In this document: positions 21,287 to 34,275 of the stretch, one piece after another
How the letters are laid out: the number at the start of each line of letters is the position of its first letter
Position numbering within the stretch: the stretch's first letter is position 1
Origin: Excoecaria cochinchinensis
Taxonomy: Eukaryota > Streptophyta > Magnoliopsida > Malpighiales > Euphorbiaceae
Assembly (NCBI GenBank): GCA_947683425.1
Contig: CANTUQ010000112.1
Coordinates: 10,555,501 to 10,619,500, forward strand
DNA length: 64,000 bases
Reading direction: 5' to 3'
Made by a program: the position numbers and the translations under genes
Notes under the pieces: model-generated
Told to the model about the DNA's origin: nothing
Seen by the model: only the letters and a program-made list of their open reading frames with translations
Database searches by the model: none

Positions 21287-22560
21287 GGGATATTAAGGCC
21301 ACTAATGGAAAGCCATGGTACTATGATGTCCAGAATTTATTAGAAAAGTCAGTATTCCCAGAAGAGGCCACTGAAAAGGACCAAAGGATTATTTGCAAAC
21401 TATCCACCCAGTTCATCAGTATAGATGGCGTGCTGTAGAAGAGGCAAGCTGATGGCATACAGTTAAGGTGCTTAGATGAGAAGGAAGCCAAGAGGGTTAT
21501 GGAGGAAACCCATGCAGGGGTCTGTGGAGCCCATATGAATGGTCTAGCTCTGGCAAAAAAAATCATGCAACAGGGGTTCTTCTGGCTAACAATGGACACA
21601 GATTGTTCCAAGTATGTGAAGCAGTGCCAACTGTGCTAACAGTATGCGAATCTAAGACACCTGCCAGTTTCAGAATTGTGCAACCTCACATCTCCATGGC
21701 CATTCGCAGCTTAGGGGATTAACATCATAGGGGAAATACATCCGATAGCCTCTAACGGGCATAGATTTATCGTGGTTGCTACTAATTACTTCACTAAGTG
21801 GGTAGAAGCCGAATCTTTCAAGAAGCTGGGCACCCGAGAAATGGCCTGATTTATTGAACGACATCTAATCTGTACGTACGGGCTCCCGCATCACATCGTG
21901 TTGGATAATGGGGTACAGTTCCAAGCTAAAACCAAGCAAATGCTCAAGAAATATGCCATCCAACATCATAAATCCTCCCCTTACCAACCACAGGCTAACG
22001 GGGCGGTCAAGGCAGCCAATAAGAACATTAAGAGGATACTGGCTAAAATTGTACAAACATATAAAGATTGGGCCGAGAAACTGCCATTCGCCCTGTGGGG
22101 CTACAGGACCACTGCCATAACTTCTACAGGAGCTACACCTTTCTCCCTGGTCTATGGGACGAAAATAGTTCTGCCAATGGAAATCGAACACCAGTCCCTG
22201 AGGGTGGTAACGGAGGCCAAGTTGCCAGAAGCAGAATGGGCACAATAGCAGTTGCTAAAGTTGAACCTATTAGACGAATATAGGATGCGAGCATACTACC
22301 ATAGCCAGATCTACCAGAAGAGACTGGCTCGATCATTGGGGAAGAAAGTCAAGAAACACCTACTAAAGGAAGGGGATTTGGTCTTCAAGCAGATGAGGCC
22401 AGGGGTTCCGGACCTTCGGGGCAAGTTTAGACCAACTTAGGAAGGCCGTTTCGTTCTGAAGAAGCTTTTGTCTAAAGGAGCCACGATCCTGACAGATAGT
22501 GAAGGAAATGAATTCAGGGAGCCAATCAATGTCGATAGATTGAAAAGGTTCCATGGCTAA
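21287..22560 (+). pseudogene. pol: Integrase, Y1 copy, two catalytic residues lost
   Basis: Same layout as the original integrase but without its one-base insertion, so the zinc-binding region (HAGVCGAH ... CQLC, about 21508-21640) reads in one frame. First catalytic Asp is Asn (AAC at 21721-21723), the second is kept (DNGVQF near 21903), and the Glu is Lys (22009-22011). Stops at about 21436, 21638, 21713 and 21847. Ends LKRFHG with TAA at 22558-22560. Inactive. Confidence 0.88.
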
Positions 22561-25088
22561 AGCCTGAAAAAATATAATAATAGAAAGGAAAAGAAATCTT
22601 GAGAGAAAATGTTCAATCAAGAAAACCCGAGAGGGCTGATTGCTAATAGGAGTTGTGATGCTTTCAAGATCCATCTTGAGATTAGATGTGGTCTGGTATT
22701 TCGAGCTTAATGTTAGATAATGATCATGTGTAATGAAATCACACCAAAACATGTACATATATGCAATTATACGCTTAGAGTAATTCTTTTCGTTCAATAA
22801 AGATTGATAGTTTTCTCCAAGAAGGTAATACGTCGCTTCCCATTAAATGCGCACAATTTATCCATTGTTGCTGTAGCCGGCAAGGAGCTTTATCCATAAA
22901 AAAAAAAAAACAAGGCCGTTAGAGATGAAAATCGTAACTGACGCTCTAAGCAAAAATTAGGCCAAAGGGCAGGGTGAAAACCAGGGAACAAGCAATCTGC
23001 CCTATAAAAAATTAAAATTAATAAAAGCCGCCGGATTGGGTTGGGTCCATTCCAGGCAAACAATTAGGCACAGGGTTGTGTGAAAATCCGAAAAGGATGC
23101 GCTTCCTGCAAAGAAAAGCTAGTGTGAAAATCCACAAGGGACACACTACCTTTAATCAATGACTTCCGATGCCCAGAGCCATAAGGCGGTGGCACTTCAG
23201 ACGACCTCCCTTCGGACGGGTGAGGTATAGAATCCTGACGCCTGGGGCGATAAGGCAACATCACCTCGAACAATCCCTGTCAGACAAGATGACGTATAAT
23301 TCAAGACATGGATTAGAGTTCCTAGGCCAAGATGAAACTTCAAAGCCCTTGGGGGCGTGATCGAGCGAACAGGGCCCTGAATCATTGCAGCGGAGATTAT
23401 CATGCCTAGACACCTGGGCCACTCGGATGAGTGGTGTCACTTGCATTTCATATAGCATATGCACATTCACATGCATAACTTACCCTTGCATAAAGATTTC
23501 TTTTGAATTTGCAAGAAAAGCCTAACGATTTCACACACCGACAAGCTGGTGTTTATCAGTCTCTCAGCCGTTGTTTCACACACCGATAAGCAAGTGTTTC
23601 ATCAATCATGATCTTCAAAGTTTGGAGGCTTAACACATCGACAAGCTGGTGTTTTTCAGTCACTCAGCCCTAGTTTCACACACCGATAAGCTGGTGTTTC
23701 ATCAATCACGATCTTCAAAGTCTGGAGGTGTCACACACCGACAAGCTAGTGTTTATCAGTCGCTCAGCTGTGGTTTCACACACTGACAAGCTGGTGTTTC
23801 ATCAATCACAATTTTTAAAGTCTGGAGGTTTCACACACTAACAAGCTTTTGTTTATCAGTCGCTCAGCCGTGGTTTCACACACTGACAAGCTGGTGTTTC
23901 ATCAATCACGATCTTCAAAGTCTGGAGGCTTCACACACTGATAAGCTGGTGTTTATCAGTCGCTCTGCCGTGGTTTCACACACCGACTAGCTAGTGTTTC
24001 ATCAATAACGATCTTTAATGTCTGGAGGCTTCAAACACCGACAAGCTGGTGTTTATCAGTCACTCGGCCGTGGTTTCACACACCGACAAGCTGGTGTTTT
24101 ATCAATCGCGTTCTTCAAAGTCTGGAGGCTTCACACACCGACAAGCTGGTGTTTATCAGTCGCTCAGCCGTGATTTCACAGGCCGATAAGTTGGTGATTC
24201 ATCAACAATGTTCTTCAAAGTCTGGAGACTTCACACACCGATAAGCTGGTGCTTATCAGTCACTCAGCCGTGATTTCACACGCCGATAAGCTGGTGTTCC
24301 ATCAATCACATGGAGGTTTCACACATCGACAAGCTGGTGTTTATTAGTCGCTCAGCCGCGGTTTCACACGCTGACAAGAAAGTGTTTATCAGTTGCCCAA
24401 CCGCAATTTCACACGCCCACAAATTGATGTCTATCAATCCCACAACTCAACTGTGATTTCACACATCGACAAGCTGACGTTCATCAATCACATAATCCGG
24501 CAATGGTTTCGAACACCGACAAGCTGGTAAGGAACTCACCACAGCGATCAGGGATGACAACGCAGCAGGTAGGTCACCGCCTCAGGTACGTGCTTTGTTT
24601 CTCTCTTTTTCTGAATTTTGGCTCACCAAGGCACCTAAATTCTAGGTTCCTAAAAATTGGGGGAAACTGTAGACACTCGGTCCCGAGGCAGTCCAAGATC
24701 AGGATTACCCGATGATGAAAAAGATACTTGCCATAAGCAAAGGTGTCAAAAATGATGTCTTCCATGTCGAAAATCTCTTTTGTTCCTCCAAAAATTTTAA
24801 TCCAAAATTTTACATTTTTACTCTTATTTTTATTCCTTTTATTTTTTATTTTTTATTTTTATTTTTTTTTCATTTTTTTATTTTTTAGTTTGCCATGTGA
24901 TTTGAGCATCACCGGTGCGGGTTGGGTCGTGCGTGTGTGGGCCATGCCCGTGCAGAAGTGGCGTGCGCCCATAGGCGACGTGTGTCCGCAGGCACGGTGC
25001 ACGCCCGCTTGGCGACGAGCGTCCGCAGGGGCACACGTCGCCTTCGTCCACCCATGGGCATTCTTGCCCTTTCATGCTGTCATTTTCA
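22561..25088 (+). mobile_element. Y1 3' noncoding region, minisatellite and short LTR start
   Basis: Repeats the arrangement of 16689-19481: poly(A) run of 12, conserved block (about 22912-23160), 100-bp dimeric minisatellite 23530-24530 (markers from 23551 in 100-base steps), then an LTR start at 24668. This LTR piece is only ~420 bases. It breaks at 25089-25091, where LTR (TTTTCACCT) passes into 3' UTR sequence (CCTTCGGACGGG) with CCT shared. The LTR start reads ACACTCGG, the variant of the true 3' LTR, not ACACTAGG of X1 and X2. Confidence 0.85.
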
Positions 25089-27214
25089 CCTTCGGACGGG
25101 TGAGGTATAGAATCCTGACGCCTGAAGCGATAAGGCAACATCACCTCGAACAATCCCTGTCAGACAAGATGACATATAATTCAAGATATGGATCAGAGTT
25201 CCTAGGCCAAGATGACACTTCCAAGCCCTTGGGGGCGTGATCGAGCGAACAGGGCCCTGAATCATTGCAGTGGACATTATCATGCCTAGACACCTGGGCC
25301 ACTCGGATGAGTGGTGTCACTTGCATTTCACATAGCATATGCACATTCACATGCACAACTTACCCTTGCATAAAGACTTCTTTTAAATTCGCAAGAAAAG
25401 CCTGACGATTTCACAAATCTGGTGTTTATCAGTCTCTCAGCCGTGGTTTCACACACCGATAAGCTAGTGTTTAATCAATCATGATCTTAAAAGTTTGGAG
25501 GCTTAACACATCGGCAAGCTGGTGTTTTTCAGTCACTCAATCGTGGTTTCACACACCGACAAGCTGGTGTTTCATCAATCACGATCTTCAAAGTCTGGAG
25601 GTGTCACACACCGACAAGCTAGTGTTTATCAGTCGCTCAACTGTGGTTTCACACACTGACAAGCTGGTGTTTCATCAATCACAATTTTTAAATTCTGGAG
25701 GTTTCACACACTAACAAGCTGGTGTTTATCAGTCGCTCAGCCGTGGTTTCACACACTGACAAGCTGGTGTTTCATCAATCACGATCTTCAAAGTCTGGAG
25801 GCTTCACACACTGACAAGCTGGTGTTTATCAGTCGTTCAGTCGTGGTTTCACACACCGACGAGCTGGTGTTTCATCAATCATGATCTTCAATGTCTGGAG
25901 GCTTCACACACCGACAAGCTGGTGTTTATCAGTCACTCGGCCGTGGTTTCACACACCGACAAGCTGGTGTTTTATCAATCGCGTTCTTCAAAGTCTGGAG
26001 GCTTCACACACCGACAAGCTGGTGTTTACCAATCGCTCATCCGTGATTTCACAGGCCGATAAGTTGGTGTTTCATCTATAATGTTCTTCAAAGTCTAGAG
26101 GCTTCACACACCTATATGCTGGTGCTTATCAGTCGCTAAGCCGTGGTTTCACACGCCGATAAGCTGGTGTTCCATCAATCACATGGAGGTTTCACACATC
26201 AACAAGCTGGTGTTTATTAGTCGCTCAGCCGCGGTTTCACACACTGACAAGAAAGTGTTTATCAGTCGCCCAACCACAATTTCACATGCCCATAAATTGA
26301 TGTCTATCAATCCCACAACTCAACTGTGATTTCACACATCGACAAGCTGACGTTCATCAATCACATAATCCGGCAATGGTTTCGAACACCGACAAGCTGG
26401 TAAGGAACTCACCACAGCGATCAGGGATGACAACGCAGCAGGTAGGTCACCGCCTCAGGTACGCGCTTTATTTCTCTCTTTTTCTTAATTTTGGCTCACC
26501 AAGGCACCTAAATTCTAGGTTTCCAAAAATTGGGGAAAACTGTAGACACTAGGTCCCGAGGCAGTCCAAGATCAGGATTACCCGATGATGAAAAAGATAC
26601 TTGCCATAAGCAAAGGTGTCAAAAATGATGTCTTCCATGTCGAAAATCTCTTTTGTTCCTCCAAAAATTTTAATCCAAAATTTTACATTTTTACTCTTAT
26701 TTTTATTTTTTATTTTTTATTTTTATTTTTTGTTTTTTTTCATTTTTTTATTTTTTAGTTTGCCATGTGATTTGAGCTTCGCCCGTGCGGGTTGGGTCGT
26801 GCGTTTGTGGGCCATGCCCGTGCAGAAGTGGCGTGCGCCCACAGGCGACGTGCATCCGCAGGCACGGTGCACGCCCGCATGGCGACGAGCGTCCGCAGGG
26901 GCACACGTCGCCTTCGTCCACCCATGGGCATTCTTGCCCTTTCATGCTGTCATTTTCACCTGCGTTTTCTTAGTCAATTTTTCCCAGTCTATTACATTTG
27001 TTTCATGTCTTAATGATATTTTTTGTTACTGAGATTAAAAAAGGGCATTTTGTCTCTTCCCATTTTGGGGCAAGACAGGGAAACAAAAGGCTCATTTTGT
27101 TTTCATTTGAGGGAGAGAGCAAAAATTTTCATAAGCAAAAAAAGGGGTTTTCTCTCAACTGGAAAAAGCAGACGTTGGTTTTTTGAAGAAAGTCTTTAGG
27201 ATTTTCAAGCTTCT
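25089..27214 (+). mobile_element. Segment X2
   Basis: Second X copy, 7733 bases after X1 and nearly identical to it: minisatellite about 25408-26403, LTR start 26541-27214 with ACACTAGG. It ends in the same LTR-to-RT junction (27211-27217). A few sites, such as ATCAGGG at about 26420 and GCGACGTGC at about 26846, agree with Y or the 3' LTR rather than X1, suggesting patchy exchange. Confidence 0.88.
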
Positions 27215-28043
27215 ACCTATCCAAAGTGCAGGCCAGTTAAGCAAAAGCTCAGGAGGCTAAGACTAGAGTGGGCAGAAAAGGTAAAAAAAAAGAGGTGCAC
27301 AAGTAGATTGAAGCTAAGTTCTTGATAGAGGTTCAGTATCCAACATGGTTAGCTAATGTGGTTCCTGTAGCCAAAAAGGATGAAAAGTTTTAGTATGTGT
27401 TGACTACTAAGACCTAAATAAAGCCTGCCCAAAATATGACTTTCCTTTGCCCCATATTGATGTACTAGTAGACAGTGCAGCTGCTTGCATTATATACAGT
27501 TTTGTGGATGGGTATGCAGGGTACAACCAAATTCTCAATAAGATCGTGGATCGAATTAAGATAGCCTTCATCACTGAGTGGGGTACGTTCGCTTATAGGG
27601 TCATGCCTTTTGGATTAAAAAATGCAGGAGCAACGTACCAAAGGATGGCTAGTAAAATCCTTGATAACTTGATCCACAAAGAGGTGGAAGTGTACATAGA
27701 TGATATGATGATCAAGTCGGCTACCCGAGATGGGCATTTCGAGGCCTTGGAGAAATTCTTTCGGAGGATTGACAAGTATAGCCTTTTGCTCAACCCCAAG
27801 AAATGCATCTTCCGAGTCACCTCAGGTAAGCTGTTAAGCCATGTGGTGAGTCAGAGGGGAATTGAAGTGGACCCCGATAAGGTGAGAGCAATCAGGGAGA
27901 TGCCAACAGCTCAGAAGGAAAAAGAAGTCAGGAGTTTTTTGGGCAAACTGCAATACATCAGTAGGTTCATTTCCAAGCTTGCTTAGATATGCGAACCGAT
28001 TTTTATGCTCCTCAGGAAAAATCAACCAGTCCGGTGGAACGAT
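27215..28043 (+). pseudogene. pol: RT fragment, Y2 copy
   Basis: Second copy of the 5'-truncated RT, offset 7733 from Y1. Open segment 27447-27986 has the same protein as Y1; YIDD at 27693-27704. The stop at 27984-27986 is shared with Y1 and the original. A substitution just after it creates an ATG at 28005 that opens the following segment, a chance difference. Confidence 0.9.
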
Positions 28044-29019
28044 TATTGCCAGAAAGCTCTTGATATTATTAAGGATTACCTCCTGAACCCCCCAGTTCTA
28101 TGGCTGCCGCGGCCTGTCAAACCATTAATTCTTTACCTAGCAACAGAGGAGAATTTTATGGGTGCTATAATGACCCAGGAAGATGAATTTGGGGTTGAAT
28201 TTGTGGTTTACTATCTCAGTAAGAAATTCCTTCCTTATGAAGCCAAGTCTGTCAAAGTGGAAAAGATCTATCTGGCAGTAATCTGGGCTTTAAAGAAACT
28301 GAGACATTACTTCCATTCCTACAAAGTGCAGGCAGTCGCCAAATAAAACCCTCTTCGATACCTTCTGGAAGCGCCCTATTTGCTAGAAAAAATGGGGAGG
28401 TGGCTGATATTACTACAAGAATTTGATGTGAAGTACATCACCAGAAAGACCATTAAGGGTCGGGTAGTTGTAGAGTTCCTAGCTGACCATCTGGTGGAAG
28501 GTGACCAATTTGAGTATGAATTCCTAGATGAGGACGTGGCAGCCATCACAGTGCAGAAGTGGCAGATGTACTTCGATGGGGCGATGAATAACAAAAGAGT
28601 CAGAACAAGAGTAATTTTAGTAACCCAAGAGGGTGAGAAGCTCCCCTTAGCTAAGAAATTGAGATATAGAGCCACCAATAACGAAGCTAAGTACAAAGCC
28701 TGTATCTTCGGGTTGGAAGTACTCTCAGCGGTGGGGGCAAAAGTAGTAAAGATCTTCAGAGATTCATCCTTGGTAATCCATCAGGTCAGGGGTGAATGGT
28801 CCATCAAAGAAGAGCGACTTTTACCCTATGTAAGGTATTTGAAGGAGTTAAGTGGTCAGTTTGAAATTTGCACTTTTAACTAAGTGCCCCGAGATGAGAA
28901 CCAATTAGCGGATGCCCTAGCCACTCTGATGTCTATGTGGGATAACCCAGAAGTGAAAGCCATAAAGCCTGTACTCATTTTTAGTTCAGACCAGCCATAC
29001 TTTAAAATAGAGTAAGTCG
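28044..29019 (+). pseudogene. pol: RNase H and aRH, Y2 copy
   Basis: Gypsy-type RNase H (open to 28346) and aRH (28380-28883) with the same stops and the same Glu-to-Lys loss (28689-28691) as Y1. Identity of the shared defects shows Y1 and Y2 were duplicated after these mutations arose. Confidence 0.88.
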
Positions 29020-30293
29020 GGGATATTAAGGCCACTAATGGAAAGCCATGGTACTATGATGTCCAGAATTTATTAGAAAAGTCAGTATTCCCAGAAGAGG
29101 CCACTGAAAAGGACCAAAGGATTATTTGCAAACTATCCACCCAGTTCATCAGTATAGATGGCGTGCTGTAGAAGAGGCAAGCTGATGGCATACAGTTAAG
29201 GTGCTTAGATGAGAAGGAAGCCAAGAGGGTTATGGAGGAAACCCATGCAGGGGTCTGTGGAGCCCATATGAATGGTCTAGCTCTGGCAAAAAAAATCATG
29301 CAACAGGGGTTCTTCTGGCTAACAATGGACACAGATTGTTCCAAGTATGTGAAGCAGTGCCAACTGTGCTAACAGTATGCGAATCTAAGACACCTGCCAG
29401 TTTCAGAATTGTGCAACCTCACATCTCCATGGCCATTCGCAGCTTAGGGGATTAACATCATAGGGGAAATACATCCGATAGCCTCTAACGGGCATAGATT
29501 TATCGTGGTTGCTACTAATTACTTCACTAAGTGGGTAGAAGCCGAATCTTTCAAGAAGCTGGGCACCCGAGAAATGGCCTGATTTATTGAACGACATCTA
29601 ATCTGTACGTACGGGCTCCCGCATCACATCGTGTCGGATAATGGTGTACAGTTCCAAGCTAAAACCAAGCAAATGCTCAAGAAATATGCCATCCAACATC
29701 ATAAATCCTCCCCTTACCAACCACAGGCTAACGGGGCGGTCAAGGCAGCCAATAAGAACATTAAGAGGATACTGGCTAAAATTGTAAAAACATATAAAGA
29801 TTGGGCCGAGAAACTGCCATTCGCCCTGTGGGGCTACAGGACCACTGCCATAACTTCTACAGGAGCTACACCTTTCTCCCTGGTCTATGGGACGAAAATA
29901 GTTCTGCCAATGGAAATCGAACACCAGTCCCTGAGGGTGGTAACGGAGGCCAAGTTGCCAGAAGCAGAATGGGCACAATAGCAGTTGCTAAAGTTGAACC
30001 TATTAGACGAATATAGGATGCGAGCATACTACCATAGCCAGATCTACCAGAAGAGACTGGCTCGATCATTCGGGAAGAAAGTCAAGAAACACCTACTAAA
30101 GGAAGGGGATTTGGTCTTCAAGCAGATGAGGCTAGGGGTTCCGGACCTTCGGGGCAAGTTTAGACCAACTTAGGAAGGCCGTTTCGTTCTGAAGAAGCTT
30201 TTGTCTAAAGGAGCCACGATCCTGACAGATAGTGAAGGAAATGAATTCAGGGAGCCAATCAATGTCGATAGATTGAAAAGGTTCCATGGCTAA
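29020..30293 (+). pseudogene. pol: Integrase, Y2 copy
   Basis: As Y1: first Asp changed to Asn (29454-29456), Glu to Lys (29742-29744), stops at matching places, TAA at 30291-30293. Visible differences from Y1 are few (for example GTGTCGGATAATGG here against GTGTTGGATAATGG in Y1, near 29631 and 21898). Confidence 0.88.
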
Positions 30294-32823
30294 AGCCTGA
30301 AAAAATATAATAATAGAAAGGAAAAGAAATCTTGAGAAAAAATGTTCAATCAAGAAAACCCGAGAGGGCTGATTGCTAATAGGAGTTGTGATGCTTTCAA
30401 GATCCATCTTGAGATTAGATGTGGTCTGGTATTTCGAGCTTAATGTTAGATAATGATCATGTGTAATGAAATCACACCAAAACATGTACATATATGCAAT
30501 TATACGCTTAGAGTAATTCTTTTCGTTCAATAAAGATTGATAGTTTTCTCCAAGAAGGTAATACGTCGCTTCCCATTAAATGCGCACAATTTATCCATTG
30601 TTGCTGTAGCCGGCAAGGAGCTTTATCCATAAAAAAAAAAAAAACAAGGCCGTTAGAGATGAAAATCGTAACTGACGCTCTAAGCAAAAATTAGGCCAAA
30701 GGGCAGGGTGAAAACCAGGGAACAAGCAATCTGCCCTATAAAAAATTAAAATTAATAAAAGCCGCCGGATTGGGTTGGGTCCATTCCAGGCAAACAATTA
30801 GGCACAGGGTTGTGTGAAAATCCGAAAAGGATGCGCTTCCTGCAAAGAAAAGCTAGTGTGAAAATCCACAAGGGACACACTACCTTTAATCAATGACTTC
30901 CGATGCCCAGAGCCATAAGGCGGTGGCACTTCAGACGACCTCCCTTCGGACGGGTGAGGTATAGAATCCTGACGCCTGGGGCGATAAGGCAACATCACCT
31001 CGAACAATCCCTGTCAGACAAGATGACGTATAATTCAAGACATGGATTAGAGTTCCTAGGCCAAGATGAAACTTCAAAGCCCTTGGGGGCGTGATCGAGC
31101 GAACAGGGCCCTGAATCATTGCAGCGGAGATTATCATGCCTAGACACCTGGGCCACTCGGATGAGTGGTGTCACTTGCATTTCATATAGCATATGCACAT
31201 TCACATGCATAACTTACCCTTGCATAAAGATTTCTTTTGAATTTGCAAGAAAAGCCTGACGATTTCACACACCGACAAGCTGGTGTTTATCAGTCTCTCA
31301 GCCGTTGTTTCACACACCGATAAGCAAGTGTTTCATCAATCATGATCTTCAAAGTTTGGAGGCTTAACACATCGACAAGCTGGTGTTTTTCAGTCACTCA
31401 GCCCTAGTTTCACACACCGATAAGCTGGTGTTTCATCAATCACGATCTTCAAAGTCTGGAGGTGTCACACACCGACAAGCTAGTGTTTATCAGTCGCTCA
31501 GCTGTGGTTTCACACACTGACAAGCTGGTGTTTCATCAATCACAATTTTTAAAGTCTGGAGGTTTCACACACTAACAAGCTTGTGTTTATCAGTCGCTCA
31601 GCCGTGGTTTCACACACTGACAAGCTGGTGTTTCATCAATCACGATCTTCAAAGTCTGGAGGCTTCACACACTGATAAGCTGGTGTTTATCAGTCGCTCT
31701 GCCGTGGTTTCACACACCGACTAGCTAGTGTTTCATCAATAACGATCTTTAATGTCTGGAGGCTTCAAACACCGACAAGCTGGTGTTTATCAGTCACTCG
31801 GCCGTGGTTTCACACACCGACAAGCTGGTGTTTTATCAATCGCGTTCTTCAAAGTCTGGAGGCTTCACACACCGACAAGCTGGTGTTTATCAGTCGCTCA
31901 GCCGTGATTTCACAGGCCGATAAGTTGGTGTTTCATCAACAATGTTCTTCAAAGTCTGGAGACTTCACACACCGATAAGCTGGTGCTTATCAGTCACTCA
32001 GCCGTGATTTCACACGCCGATAAGCTGGTGTTCCATCAATCACATGGAGGTTTCACACATCGACAAGCTGGTGTTTATTAGTCGCTCAGCCGCGGTTTCA
32101 CACGCTGACAAGAAAGTGTTTATCAGTTGCCCAACCGCAATTTCACACGCCCACAAATTGATGTCTATCAATCCCACAACTCAACTGTGATTTCACACAT
32201 CGACAAGCTGACGTTCATCAATCACATAATCCGGCAATGGTTTCAAACACCGACAAGCTGGTAAGGAACTCACCACAGCGATCAGGGATGACAACGCAGC
32301 AGGTAGGTCACCGCCTCAGGTACGTGCTTTGTTTCTCTCTTTTTCTGAATTTTGGCTCACCAAGGCACCTAAATTCTAGGTTCCTAAAAATTGGGGGAAA
32401 CTGTAGACACTCGGTCCCGAGGCAGTCCAAGATCAGGATTACCCGATGATGAAAAAGATACTTGCCATAAGCAAAGGTGTCAAAAATGATGTCTTCCATG
32501 TCGAAAATCTCTTTTGTTCCTCCAAAAATTTTAATCCAAAATTTTACATTTTTACTCTTATTTTTATTCCTTTTATTTTTTATTTTTTATTTTTATTTTT
32601 TTTTTCATTTTTTTATTTTTTAGTTTGCCATGTGATTTGAGCATCACCGGTGCGGGTTGGGTCGTGCGTGTGTGGGCCATGCCCGTGCAGAAGTGGCGTG
32701 CGCCCATAGGCGACGTGTGTCCGCAGGCACGGTGCACGCCCGCTTGGCGACGAGCATCCGCAGGGGCACACGTCGCCTTCGTCCACCCATGGGCATTCTT
32801 GCCCTTTCATGCTGTCATTTTCA
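30294..32823 (+). mobile_element. Y2 3' noncoding region, minisatellite and short LTR start
   Basis: Copy of 22561-25088: poly(A) run of 14, conserved block (about 30646-30895), minisatellite 31260-32262, LTR start 32402 (ACACTCGG), broken at 32824-32826 by the same LTR-to-3' UTR junction with shared CCT. Confidence 0.85.
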
Positions 32824-34275
32824 CCTTCGGACGGGTGAGGTATAGAATCCTGACGCCTGAAGCGATAAGGCAACATCACCTCGAACAATCCCTGTCAGAC
32901 AAGATGACATATAATTCAAGACATGGATCAGAGTTCCTAGGCCAAGATGACACTTCCAAGCCCTTGGGGGCATGATCGAGCGAACAGGGCCCTGAATCAT
33001 TGCAGTGGACATTATCATGCCTAGACACCTGGGCCACTCGGATGAGTGGTGTCACTTGCATTTCACATAGCATATGCACATTCACATGCACAACTTACCC
33101 TTGCATAAAGACTTCTTTTAAATTCGCAAGAAAAGCCTGACGATTTCACAAATCTGGTGTTTATCAGTCTCTCAGCCGTGGTTTCACACACCGATAAGCT
33201 AGTGTTTAATCAATCATGATCTTAAAAGTTTGGAGGCTTAACACATCGGCAAGCTGGTGTTTTTCAGTCACTCAGTCGTGGTTTCACACACCGACAAGCT
33301 GGTGTTTCATCAATCACGATCTTCAAAGTCTGGAGGTGTCACACACCGACAAGCTAGTGTTTATCAGTCGCTCAACTGTGGTTTCACACACTGACAAGCT
33401 GGTGTTTCATCAATCACAATTTTTAAATTCTGGAGGTTTCACACACTAACAAGCTGGTGTTTATCAGTCGCTCAGCCGTGGTTTCACACACTGACAAGCT
33501 GGTGTTTCATCAATCACGATCTTCAAAGTCTGGAGGCTTCACACACTGACAAGCTGGTGTTTATCAGTCGTTCAGTCGTGGTTTCACACACCGACGAGCT
33601 GGTGTTTCATCAATCATGATCTTCAATGTCTGGAGGCTTCACACACCGACAAGCTGGTGTTTATCAGTCACTCGGCCGTGGTTTCACACACCGACAAGCT
33701 GGTGTTTTATCAATCGCGTTCTTCAAAGTCTGGAGGCTTCACACACCGACAAGCTGGTGTTTACCAATCGCTCATCCGTGATTTCACAGGCCGATAAGTT
33801 GGTGTTTCATCTATAATGTTCTTCAAAGTCTAGAGGCTTCACACACCTATATGCTGGTGCTTATCAGTCGCTAAGCCGTGGTTTCACACGCCGATAAGCT
33901 GGTGTTCCATCAATCACATGGAGGTTTCACACATCAACAAGCTGGTGTTTATTAGTCGCTCAGCCGCGGTTTCACACACTGACAAGAAAGTGTTTATCAG
34001 TCGCCCAACCACAATTTCACATGCCCATAAATTGATGTCTATCAATCCCACAACTCAACTGTGATTTCACACATCGACAAGCTGACGTTCATCAATCACA
34101 TAATCCGGCAATGGTTTCGAACACCGACAAGCTGGTAAGGAACTCACCACAGCGATCAGGGATGACAACGCAGCAGGTAGGTCACCGCCTCAGGTACGTG
34201 CTTTGTTTCTCTCTTTTTCTGAATTTTGGCTCACCAAGGCACCTAAATTCTAGGTTCCTAAAAATTGGGGGAAAC
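32824..34275 (+). mobile_element. Segment X3, leading into the intact 3' LTR
   Basis: Third X copy. The minisatellite (33140-34136) has X-type variants (for example CACATGCCCATAAATTG near 34018). From about 34198 onward it has Y-type variants (TACGTGCTTTGTTTC, GGTTCCTAAAAATTGGGGG). The switch therefore lies between about 34031 and 34197. It marks the place where X sequence was joined to the element's true 3' end. Confidence 0.85.
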
